6,078 nt of DNA from an uncultured Clostridia bacterium (GTDB lineage: Bacteria; Bacillota; Clostridia; TANB77; CAG-508): contig CAORJJ010000073.1 in assembly GCA_948517135.1 (NCBI GenBank), forward strand, positions 4,486 through 10,563, given 5' to 3'. Shown piece by piece: positions 1-5,495 of the stretch. The first letter of the stretch is position 1. Every line of letters begins with the position of its first letter. Position numbers and translations under genes: made by a program. The notes under the pieces are model-generated. The model made no database searches, was not told where the DNA came from, and worked only from the letters and a program-made list of their open reading frames with translations.

Positions 1-2
1 AA

Positions 3-83
3 ATTGTTATTTCTCTATTAGATTTTGGATTAACTAATTTAGATGAAAAAGATAAGGAAGAACTTAAAAAGATGCAGAAATAA
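3..83 (+). CDS. C-terminal fragment of an unidentified convergent gene
   Basis: An open frame enters from the left edge and ends in TAA at 81-83, giving 26 residues that end in LDEKDKEELKKMQK. The charged, helix-forming tail looks like a genuine soluble protein C-terminus, whereas the other two plus frames stop early (at 19-21 and at 35-37). It converges on the minus-strand gene that ends at 64, so the last 20 bases of the two genes overlap tail to tail. I do not recognise the family; too little is present to assign a function. It may also be a chance open frame, since only 81 bases are visible. Confidence 0.4.
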   Translation: MVISLLDFGLTNLDEKDKEELKKMQK

Positions 84-831
84 TTTTAGACTTCTGTTCT
101 TCAGTTAAGCTTGTTGCATTATCAATTTTATCTTGTAAACATCGCTTATAATAATCATATTGTGTTTCATCATCTTGTCTTTTTATTTTTCCATCATGAT
201 CACTTAAAAGCATATTCAATCGTTCTGGAGAACCAAGCGCATAAGAAAAAGTATTCTCAGAAAGTTCACAATAAAATAGCTTGCCTGTTTGGTAGGACGA
301 ATCTTTTCCATTAAGTAATATAAGTGACTTATATTCATCTATAAATTTTTCATTCTTAATATTTAATCCATTAGTATTAATATCTTTTAATAATGCACCA
401 TTAAATGAATGTGTATAGAATTCATTATTTTTAGAGTGAACAAAAACCGCTTCAGCAATTTTAATCATACTTTTAAAATCATTTGTAGAGTCTAATCCTA
501 ATCTTTCTCCCCACTTCTCATTAATAAGTGGTAAAACACATTTTGTCAAACCTAGTTCTTTATTTTCATATTGTGTTACAGACCCCTCTACTGTTTCTTT
601 ATATTCATTAAAATTCATTATTATTTTACTAATAGCTTCATTTGATAAATCTCCAGTTGCAGTTGCATAATTAGTCAAATATAATCCTAGTACACTGCAT
701 ATCCTTGAGCTATCTTCTATATCTTTTCCATTTTTTATTGCATTTTTGAAATCATTTGAATTAAGAGCTCTCTCAATAAAATCTGCAATCTCTTCTTGTG
801 TAATTTTGGTTATTGAGTATTTTTCTTCCAT
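64..831 (-). CDS. Uncharacterised 255-aa protein with a possible ADP-ribosyltransferase-like C-terminal domain
   Basis: I cannot assign a named family. No signal peptide or membrane segment is visible, so it is probably cytoplasmic. Residues 1-130 look mostly helical. Residues 138-205 carry an order of motifs resembling ADP-ribosyltransferase/PARP-like folds: FYTHSFNGALL with His141, then an INTNGL turn (151-156), a strand GKLFYCELS with Tyr187 (183-191), a small-residue helix FSYALG (195-200), and SPERL with Glu203. ART enzymes typically use an H-[ST]-G, Y and E triad to bind NAD; here the region after His reads SFNG rather than [ST]G, so catalysis is uncertain. The tail (215-255) is highly charged. 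The ATG at 829-831 is preceded by AAAGGAA (838-844) six bases away. It follows yvcK by 49 nt without a visible terminator, so read-through is likely. Function is inference only. Confidence 0.8.
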   Translation of the reverse strand: MEEKYSITKITQEEIADFIERALNSNDFKNAIKNGKDIEDSSRICSVLGLYLTNYATATGDLSNEAISKIIMNFNEYKETVEGSVTQYENKELGLTKCVLPLINEKWGERLGLDSTNDFKSMIKIAEAVFVHSKNNEFYTHSFNGALLKDINTNGLNIKNEKFIDEYKSLILLNGKDSSYQTGKLFYCELSENTFSYALGSPERLNMLLSDHDGKIKRQDDETQYDYYKRCLQDKIDNATSLTEEQKSKIISASF

Positions 832-873
832 ATCTTTTTCCTTTGATTCTTATTATTTTTCATAAGTTTAAAT

Positions 874-879
874 ATTATA
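874..879 (-). promoter_or_regulatory. Possible -10 box upstream of the 64-831 gene
   Basis: On the minus strand the 49-nt gap after yvcK contains a perfect TATAAT, about 42 nt upstream of the ATG. No good -35 lies at 16-18 bp spacing (the sequence there is A/T-rich, for example TTTTCG at about 15 bp). In such AT-rich DNA a lone TATAAT can occur by chance. It would allow the gene to be expressed separately from yvcK. Confidence 0.25.
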
Positions 880-880
880 C

Positions 881-1834
881 TTATCTCATCAAATACGAAA
901 ATATTACTGAACTTAATTTTAAACTATTATGCTTTAATGTTCCATCCACTGTTGTTAATAAATCTTCTTCTATAAGCTCATACTTAGCTTTTGCAATATT
1001 CTCATAATCTATTGGTACTTGCCCCTTTTGTTCTTCTGTTTCATATTTTTCAAGCATTTCTTCTGAAATTTTTGTATTACTTGCTATAACAACATCTATC
1101 TCATCTTTTCCTAAATATTGTTCTAACACATCGATATGGTTACTTACTCCGAAACCTTCTGTTTCTCCTGGTTGTGTCATAGCATTACATATATACATAA
1201 CTTTTGCTTTAGCTCTTCTTATAGCTTCAACAACATCTCTACAAATAATATGTGGCATTACACTTGTATATAAACTTCCCATACTTAAGATAATCAAATC
1301 TGCATTTTCAATAGCCTCAAAGACTTCTGGTAAAACATGTGGCTGTTCTTTATAGAAGAACTTTTTATATTTTTTATTTGCTTTTGTTATTTCTTCTTCT
1401 CCTTCAATCACTTCTCCTGTTGTTGTTTCTCCCATTAGAGTTAGGCAATCTTCTGAAAGTGGTAATACAGTTTGTTTAACATCCAATATTTTACTTAAAT
1501 ATTGGATACTTGTTTTTAATGTTCCTGTTTCATTTATTAAAGATGTTAAAATTAAATTTCCAAGCGCATGACCATTTAGTTCACTATATGTAGATAATCT
1601 GTATTCCATTACATCTCTAACTTCATCTGGAAGTGTAGACAAACTACTTAAAACTTTTCTAATATCTCCAACAGCTGGTGTTGAAAATTCTTTTCTAAGT
1701 CTTCCTGTACTACTTCCATCATCTGAAACTGTAATAACAGCTGTTATATCAACAGGGAAATATTTTAATCCCTTTAAAACAAATGATGTTCCTGTACCTC
1801 CACCTAATATAACTACTTTCTTTTTTTTCTGCAT
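881..1834 (-). CDS. yvcK: YvcK/CofD-like protein (GlmR-type, gluconeogenesis factor family)
   Basis: The 317-residue protein belongs to the YvcK branch of the CofD/2-phospho-L-lactate transferase superfamily and matches the length of the B. subtilis protein. Seen motifs: GGGTGTSF (11-18, Rossmann-like glycine loop), SDDGSSTGRLR (37-47), VGDIRKVL (55-62), NGHALGNL (87-94), GSLYTSVMP (186-194) and NAMTQPGETEGF (217-228). In B. subtilis the protein (also called GlmR) binds UDP-GlcNAc and supports cell-wall precursor synthesis during growth on gluconeogenic carbon sources; a metabolic enzyme activity is not established. The residues before GSLYT read ILSM where most relatives have LGPG. The ATG at 1832-1834 has AAGGAGAG (1839-1846) four bases upstream. 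It sits alone behind recR rather than in the common rapZ-yvcK-whiA cluster; the 88-nt upstream gap contains a possible promoter. Confidence 0.95.
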   Translation of the reverse strand: MQKKKKVVILGGGTGTSFVLKGLKYFPVDITAVITVSDDGSSTGRLRKEFSTPAVGDIRKVLSSLSTLPDEVRDVMEYRLSTYSELNGHALGNLILTSLINETGTLKTSIQYLSKILDVKQTVLPLSEDCLTLMGETTTGEVIEGEEEITKANKKYKKFFYKEQPHVLPEVFEAIENADLIILSMGSLYTSVMPHIICRDVVEAIRRAKAKVMYICNAMTQPGETEGFGVSNHIDVLEQYLGKDEIDVVIASNTKISEEMLEKYETEEQKGQVPIDYENIAKAKYELIEEDLLTTVDGTLKHNSLKLSSVIFSYLMR

Positions 1835-1849
1835 AATACTCTCCTTGCT

Positions 1850-1883
1850 TAATATACTAATTTTTATTTATTATAGTATATTA
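1850..1883. repeat. 10-bp perfect inverted repeat upstream of yvcK
   Basis: TAATATACTA at 1850-1859 is exactly complementary to TAGTATATTA at 1874-1883, separated by 14 bases of A/T-rich DNA. The right arm overlaps the candidate -10 box, and the left arm ends four bases upstream of the yvcK Shine-Dalgarno sequence. It could be a DNA operator or, in read-through RNA from recR, a weak hairpin near the ribosome binding site. The arms are nearly all A/T, so a chance origin is possible. Confidence 0.45.
1870..1875 (-). promoter_or_regulatory. Possible -10 box for yvcK
   Basis: Perfect TATAAT on the minus strand, 35 nt upstream of the yvcK start codon, in the only sizeable gap between recR and yvcK. 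At 17-bp spacing the upstream hexamer is AAAAAT, and the closest -35-like hexamer (TTAAAA, 1896-1901) is 20 bp away, so the -35 is poor. It overlaps one arm of an inverted repeat, which would fit a regulated promoter. Confidence 0.35.
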
Positions 1884-1922
1884 TTCAAAAATATTTTTTA
1901 AGTTGCATATAACCCAAAATGG

Positions 1923-2522
1923 TCACATTTCACTTCTACCTTCTAAAGCTTTTGTAAGGGTAATTTCATCTGTATACTCTAAATCTCCACCTACTGGAAT
2001 TCCTCTAGCTATTCTTGTTGTTTTTATTCCCATTGGCTTTAATAATTTTGAAATATACATTGAAGTTGCTTCTCCTTCAACTCTAGGATTTGTAGCTAAT
2101 ATAATTTCATTAACATTTCCATTCATTACTCTTGTAAGTAACTCTTTTATTTTAATATCATCAGGTCCAACACCATTCATTGGAGAAATTGAACCATGTA
2201 AAACATGATAAACACCATTATATTCATGTGTTCTTTCCATTGCAATAACATCTCTTACATCTTCTACAACGCAAATCGTAGATTCGTCCCTTTTAGGATT
2301 TGAGCATATATTACATGGGTCTGTATCTGATATATTAAAACACTTTGAACAAAAATGTAAATTTTTCTTAGCATTTAATATAGAATTTGTAAATTCTTCA
2401 GCTTCTTCATTTGTTATATCTAACATATAAAATGCTAATCTCTGAGCTGTTTTATGACCTATACTAGGTAATTTTTCAAAACTTTCAATTAACTTTTCAA
2501 TTGAAGGTGAATAATAAGACAT
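1923..2522 (-). CDS. recR: Recombination mediator protein RecR
   Basis: RecR acts with RecO (and RecF) to load RecA on SSB-coated single-stranded DNA during gap repair. The 199-residue length is standard. In order: an N-terminal helix-hairpin-helix region (LPSIGHKTAQRLAFYML, about 18-34), a four-cysteine zinc finger (Cys58, Cys61, Cys70, Cys73), a Toprim domain beginning at ICVVED (83-88) and continuing through ATNPRVEGEATSMYI (143-157), and the C-terminal ARGIPVGGDLEYTDEITL segment (172-189). The third position of the usual TNPT/N motif is Arg147 here. The ATG at 2520-2522 lies 15 nt after the YbaB stop, and its ribosome site overlaps that stop, so the genes are almost certainly co-transcribed. 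It is the third protein gene of the conserved dnaX-ybaB-recR block. Confidence 0.98.
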   Translation of the reverse strand: MSYYSPSIEKLIESFEKLPSIGHKTAQRLAFYMLDITNEEAEEFTNSILNAKKNLHFCSKCFNISDTDPCNICSNPKRDESTICVVEDVRDVIAMERTHEYNGVYHVLHGSISPMNGVGPDDIKIKELLTRVMNGNVNEIILATNPRVEGEATSMYISKLLKPMGIKTTRIARGIPVGGDLEYTDEITLTKALEGRSEM

Positions 2523-2533
2523 AACTTAAATTT

Positions 2534-2540
2534 CTCCTTA
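2534..2540 (-). promoter_or_regulatory. recR ribosome binding site overlapping the ybaB stop codon
   Basis: On the minus strand the ybaB stop TAA (2540-2538) is continuous with the recR Shine-Dalgarno, reading TAAGGAG. The spacing to the recR ATG is about 11 nt, slightly long. The overlap means ribosomes terminating on ybaB sit on the recR initiation site, consistent with translational coupling. Confidence 0.75.
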
Positions 2541-2882
2541 CATTAAACCTGGTATATTATATTTTCCAAGAGCTGCTGCTTGAGCATCATCAACTTTTCT
2601 TAATGCTTCATTTACTGAAGTTAAAATTAAATCTTGAAGCATTTCAACATCATCTGGATCTACAACATCTTTTTGAATTTTAATTTCTTTAACAACTTTA
2701 TTTCCTGTAACTTTTACATAAACTGCTCCTCCACCAGCTGTTGTATCAAATTCCATATTTCCTAATTCTTCTTGTGATTTTTCCATATCTGATTGCATTT
2801 TTTTTGCTTCTTTCATAAGCTGATTTATGTTCATTCCTCCAAATCCGCCCATGCCTCCTGGAAATCCGCCTCTTTTTCCCAT
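2538..2882 (-). CDS. ybaB: YbaB/EbfC family nucleoid-associated protein
   Basis: Small (114 aa) DNA-binding protein of the YbaB/EbfC family (YaaK in B. subtilis), dimeric and nucleoid-associated in studied members. The N-terminus is a Gly/Met-rich stretch (residues 4-17), followed by the family helix NINQLMKEAKKMQSDMEK (18-35), a beta region containing AGGGAVYVKVTGNKVV (49-64), VDPDDVEMLQDLI (74-86), and a C-terminal helix ending in PGLM. The start at 2880-2882 is supported by a strong AGGAGG at 2892-2897, nine bases upstream; the internal Met codons at residues 11 and 17 lack such a site. It starts 20 nt after dnaX stops. An A8 tract encodes the KK of the first helix. Confidence 0.96.
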   Translation of the reverse strand: MGKRGGFPGGMGGFGGMNINQLMKEAKKMQSDMEKSQEELGNMEFDTTAGGGAVYVKVTGNKVVKEIKIQKDVVDPDDVEMLQDLILTSVNEALRKVDDAQAAALGKYNIPGLM

Positions 2883-2902
2883 TTTTATAATCCTCCTATT
2901 TT

Positions 2903-4501
2903 TTATTCTATAATATTTATATCTATTCCTAAATCTCTTATTGGAGATTTTGGTGTGCCTTCACCACTTGAAGTCTTTGATATACTTTTTCCATCTTTAA
3001 ATTTTACATGTATTTCTTTTCCTGTTATTTTAAATATTTCTTTACGTAGTTCACTATTGTTTGCCACATTTTCTAAAATATTTTTATTAAAATCTGTTAA
3101 ACCATTTGGAAATTCAATTTCCCACATTAGATCATTTAACTCACTTACTCTTGTATTTATTAATGCAGTATATAATCTAATTTTTCCATTTTTCTTTAAG
3201 CTATCTATTACTTTTTTCCATGATTCATCTACTTTATTTATATTTGTAGGATTTTTAGATACTTTCTTTTCTTCTAATTTATATACCGCTACATCTGTAT
3301 TCTCGCCTCTTGCAATTTCTTGCATTCCAATTGTAGTATCTTGACCAAATTTTAGATTTGCTAACTTATTTTCAAGTTCTGTTAATCTTTTTTCAATAGG
3401 AGATCCTCCTGCATTAGAATACTCTTCTTTTCTACACGCTTTAATAACTCCTGTTTGGAACATAATTGTTTTTTGAGAAGACCATTTCAAATCATTTTCT
3501 AAATCTGATAATTGATAAATTATATTAAGTAGTCTTTCTTCATCTGTTATATCTGCTAATTTTTTTATCTCTACAATTTCATTATCTGAATATAGATTTA
3601 ATTTATTAGTAGATTTATAAACTAAAATATCTTTAAAATATTTTATTACTTCCCATAAAAAATTATATAAATCTTTTCCATCTTCTATTACATTATCAAC
3701 AGCTTCTAATGAAGTAATACTATCATATTCTAATATTCCTCGAGATAATTTATTAATATATTCTAAACTTGGAAGTCCTACTAATTCTTTTACTTCTTGA
3801 ATTGTAATATTCTCCGAATTTTCTTGACTACATCTTTCCAAGATACTAATTGCATCTCTCATATGTCCTTCAGAAAGTACTGCAATTATTTTTAGTGCTT
3901 CTTCATCAATTTTTATATCTGCTCCATCACAAATAACTTTTAATCTTTTAATTATATCTTGTTCTGGAATTTTCTTAAAATCAAATCTCTGACATCTTGA
4001 AAGAATCGTCATTGGAAGTTTTTGAGGCTCAGTAGTAGCCAAAATAAATTTTACATGTTCTGGTGGCTCTTCTAGAGTTTTAAGAAGTGCATTAAATGCT
4101 CCTGTTGAAAGCATATGTACCTCATCTATTATATATACTCTATATTTAGCTTTTGTTGGTAAAAAATTAACTTCATCTCTAATACTTCTAATATCTTCTA
4201 CACTATTATTTGATGCAGCATCCATTTCAACAACATCAGTTAAAGAACCATCTAAAATTTCCTTACAAATTTCACATTCATTACAAGGTTCACCATTTTG
4301 AGGATTTAGGCAATTTACAACTCTAGACATTATTTTAGCAGAAGTTGTTTTACCTGTTCCTCTTCCACCTGTAAATAAATAAGCATGACCAACTCTTCCA
4401 GACATCACTTGATTTCTCAGTGTTTTAGTTATATGTTCTTGCCCCACCATATCTGAAAATTTTAATGGTCTAAAATTTCTATAAAGTGCTGTATATGACA
4501 T
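2903..4501 (-). CDS. dnaX: DNA polymerase III subunit gamma/tau
   Basis: AAA+ subunit of the clamp loader, which opens and loads the sliding clamp and couples the replicative polymerase to the fork. Residues 1-179 form the ATPase domain: start MSYTALYRNFRP, Walker A GGRGTGKT (45-52), zinc-binding cysteines Cys64, Cys73, Cys76 and Cys79, Walker B VYIIDEVH (122-129), LEEPPEHV (143-150) and the SRC sensor/arginine-finger motif (168-170). Residues 180-235 are the AAA+ lid (SEGHMRDAISILE, 210-222), about 240-360 the collar domain, and after a linker 425-503 a tau-type C-terminal domain. At 532 residues this is the full tau form. The ATG at 4499-4501 has AAGGAGGG (4505-4512) three bases upstream. 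The gene follows the SRP RNA as in B. subtilis and is the first protein gene of the dnaX-ybaB-recR operon. Two A-runs inside the frame could permit slippage but no gamma form is proven. Confidence 0.98.
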   Translation of the reverse strand: MSYTALYRNFRPLKFSDMVGQEHITKTLRNQVMSGRVGHAYLFTGGRGTGKTTSAKIMSRVVNCLNPQNGEPCNECEICKEILDGSLTDVVEMDAASNNSVEDIRSIRDEVNFLPTKAKYRVYIIDEVHMLSTGAFNALLKTLEEPPEHVKFILATTEPQKLPMTILSRCQRFDFKKIPEQDIIKRLKVICDGADIKIDEEALKIIAVLSEGHMRDAISILERCSQENSENITIQEVKELVGLPSLEYINKLSRGILEYDSITSLEAVDNVIEDGKDLYNFLWEVIKYFKDILVYKSTNKLNLYSDNEIVEIKKLADITDEERLLNIIYQLSDLENDLKWSSQKTIMFQTGVIKACRKEEYSNAGGSPIEKRLTELENKLANLKFGQDTTIGMQEIARGENTDVAVYKLEEKKVSKNPTNINKVDESWKKVIDSLKKNGKIRLYTALINTRVSELNDLMWEIEFPNGLTDFNKNILENVANNSELRKEIFKITGKEIHVKFKDGKSISKTSSGEGTPKSPIRDLGIDINIIE

Positions 4502-4514
4502 ATTCCCTCCTTAA

Positions 4515-4542
4515 TGTCCAATTGAGGACATAATTTTTGTCC
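4515..4542 (-). promoter_or_regulatory. dnaX leader with mutually exclusive hairpin arms
   Basis: In the minus-strand RNA the leader reads GGACA (4542-4538), UGUCC (4530-4526), GGACA (4519-4515). The central arm can pair with either flank: hairpin A has a 7-nt loop and hairpin B a 6-nt loop ending two bases before the AAGGAGGG ribosome site. The bases CCUC around the central arm can also pair with GAGG of the Shine-Dalgarno. This is the architecture of a simple two-state leader, but stems of 5 bp are weak and regulation is inferred. Confidence 0.35.
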
Positions 4543-4574
4543 AGTTTTATATGTATGTTTAACATAATAGAAAT

Positions 4575-4691
4575 GACTTCCCTTAAGGAAGGCATGCGAA
4601 ATCACATAAATACACTACTTATCGCTGCTTTCTTCCGAACCTGACGAGATTCATAGCTTTTTATTGAAGCATACCTTCCTTAAGAAAAGCC
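4575..4691 (-). ncRNA. ffs: Signal recognition particle RNA, small bacterial (4.5S-like) type
   Basis: RNA scaffold of the signal recognition particle; with Ffh (and FtsY) it delivers nascent membrane and secreted proteins to the Sec translocon. The conserved domain IV is plain on the minus strand: CGTCAGG, TTC, GGAA tetraloop (4636-4633), GAA, AGCAGCG. The tetraloop-closing stem is UUC/GAA in place of the E. coli UCC/GGA, a compensated change. The ends pair over 23 consecutive positions (4691-4669 with 4575-4597), with only four G-U wobbles. There is no room between the promoter and the stem for an Alu domain, so this is the short type. Transcription should begin near 4702; the mature 3' end is not certain because no U-rich terminator follows. 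Position directly upstream of dnaX matches scr in B. subtilis. Confidence 0.95.
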
Positions 4692-4708
4692 ACTTAATTT
4701 TCGAATAG

Positions 4709-4737
4709 ATTATATAATGGATTTTCCTATTTTGCAA
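4709..4737 (-). promoter_or_regulatory. Sigma-A promoter of the SRP RNA gene
   Basis: On the minus strand TTGCAA (-35, 4737-4732) is followed after exactly 17 bp by a perfect TATAAT (-10, 4714-4709). The expected start is about 4702, eleven bases before the SRP stem begins. The -35 lies only seven bases past the stop codon of the upstream gene, so any read-through from that gene passes straight through this promoter. With no clear terminator behind the SRP RNA, it may also feed dnaX-ybaB-recR. Confidence 0.85.
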
Positions 4738-4744
4738 TACTTTT

Positions 4745-5467
4745 TTATACTCTTTTAAATACTACATCATTAAAATCTGTTATTTCTTTATGTGATGAAC
4801 CTTCTTCTACAATAGTATCAATTGGCATTTCTATACTTACAGTACCTTTATAATTTATATTATCACTTGTTGTAATTATGATATCAAAGTTAGTAGAAAA
4901 TTTTATTTCTTCTAATGAAACACCTAAATTTTTAAGCAAATTTCCATCATAAATAATTTCTTCATTTTCATTTGAAATGTAAGATCCTAAATCATTAAGT
5001 GAAAACCTAAATCCTAAAACTCCTCCTGTATTTGCTATCTCTAGTGATTTCATATCATCAATTGCCCCACCTTGGTATATAATTTCAGAATTTATATAAT
5101 CTTGTTCACTGTAAGTATATAAATTTGAAAGTTCACCAGTAGGTCTTAATAATTTTACATTTCCTTTTTTAGGTTTATTTATTACATTAAAATTTTCCAA
5201 TTTAATTTCTTTAATTGTTAACTCTGTTTCTTCTGTCTTGTTAATATACATATATACATCATTTACCTGAGTAATATTTATATTCCAAATATTACTAGGG
5301 TCATCAACAATGTCACCATTTACTGTACTCACAAGAAGAATTTTGTTTATTGAAAATGGTAATGATTTTTCCCCTTCTGCATCATATTGAATAATAATAA
5401 ATGCAACAATTAATAACATTATAACTATGACTGAAATAAATAAAAATTTCTTTAAAAAATTTTTCAT
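4745..5467 (-). CDS. Membrane-anchored exported protein of unknown function
   Basis: The 240-residue protein starts with a basic N-terminus (MKNFLKK) and one strongly hydrophobic segment (about residues 8-28), then a long polar region. There is no cysteine after the segment, so it is not a lipoprotein, and no clear signal-peptidase motif; a single N-terminal anchor with the C-terminal 210 residues outside the membrane is most likely. The exported part is rich in alternating hydrophobic residues, suggesting a beta-sandwich or similar, with landmarks PFSINKILLVST (37-48), GGVLGFRFSLNDLGSYIS (148-165) and FDIIITTSDNINYKGTVSIE (193-212). I recognise no enzymatic motif. The ATG has AAAGGAG (5475-5481) seven bases upstream. 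It starts 28 nt after the acyltransferase gene and is probably its operon partner, hinting at cell-surface work. No terminator precedes the SRP promoter. Confidence 0.85.
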   Translation of the reverse strand: MKNFLKKFLFISVIVIMLLIVAFIIIQYDAEGEKSLPFSINKILLVSTVNGDIVDDPSNIWNINITQVNDVYMYINKTEETELTIKEIKLENFNVINKPKKGNVKLLRPTGELSNLYTYSEQDYINSEIIYQGGAIDDMKSLEIANTGGVLGFRFSLNDLGSYISNENEEIIYDGNLLKNLGVSLEEIKFSTNFDIIITTSDNINYKGTVSIEMPIDTIVEEGSSHKEITDFNDVVFKRV

Positions 5468-5495
5468 GAATTTTCTCCTTTCATAATATAATTCA

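Noticed and set aside
111..314. Plus-strand open frame of 67 codons
   Set aside because: It lies antisense inside the 255-aa gene, with low-complexity translation and no supporting ribosome site.
813..1007. Plus-strand open frame of 64 codons
   Set aside because: It covers the end of yvcK in antisense and looks like AT-rich shadow sequence.
1903..2208. Plus-strand open frame of 101 codons
   Set aside because: Entirely antisense to recR, which has clear family motifs.
2798..2805. A8 run in ybaB as a programmed frameshift site
   Set aside because: It encodes the conserved AKKM of the family helix, and a shift there would destroy a short protein without an obvious product.
2793..3344. Plus-strand open frame of 183 codons
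   Set aside because: Antisense to ybaB and dnaX; composition (Phe/Ser/Ile-rich) is the expected mirror of Lys/Glu/Asp-rich coding sequence.
4557..4567. ATGTTAAACAT palindrome after the SRP RNA as a terminator
   Set aside because: The arms leave no proper loop and no U-tract follows.
5384..5443. Lipoprotein signal in the 4745-5467 gene
   Set aside because: No cysteine follows the hydrophobic segment, so there is no lipobox.
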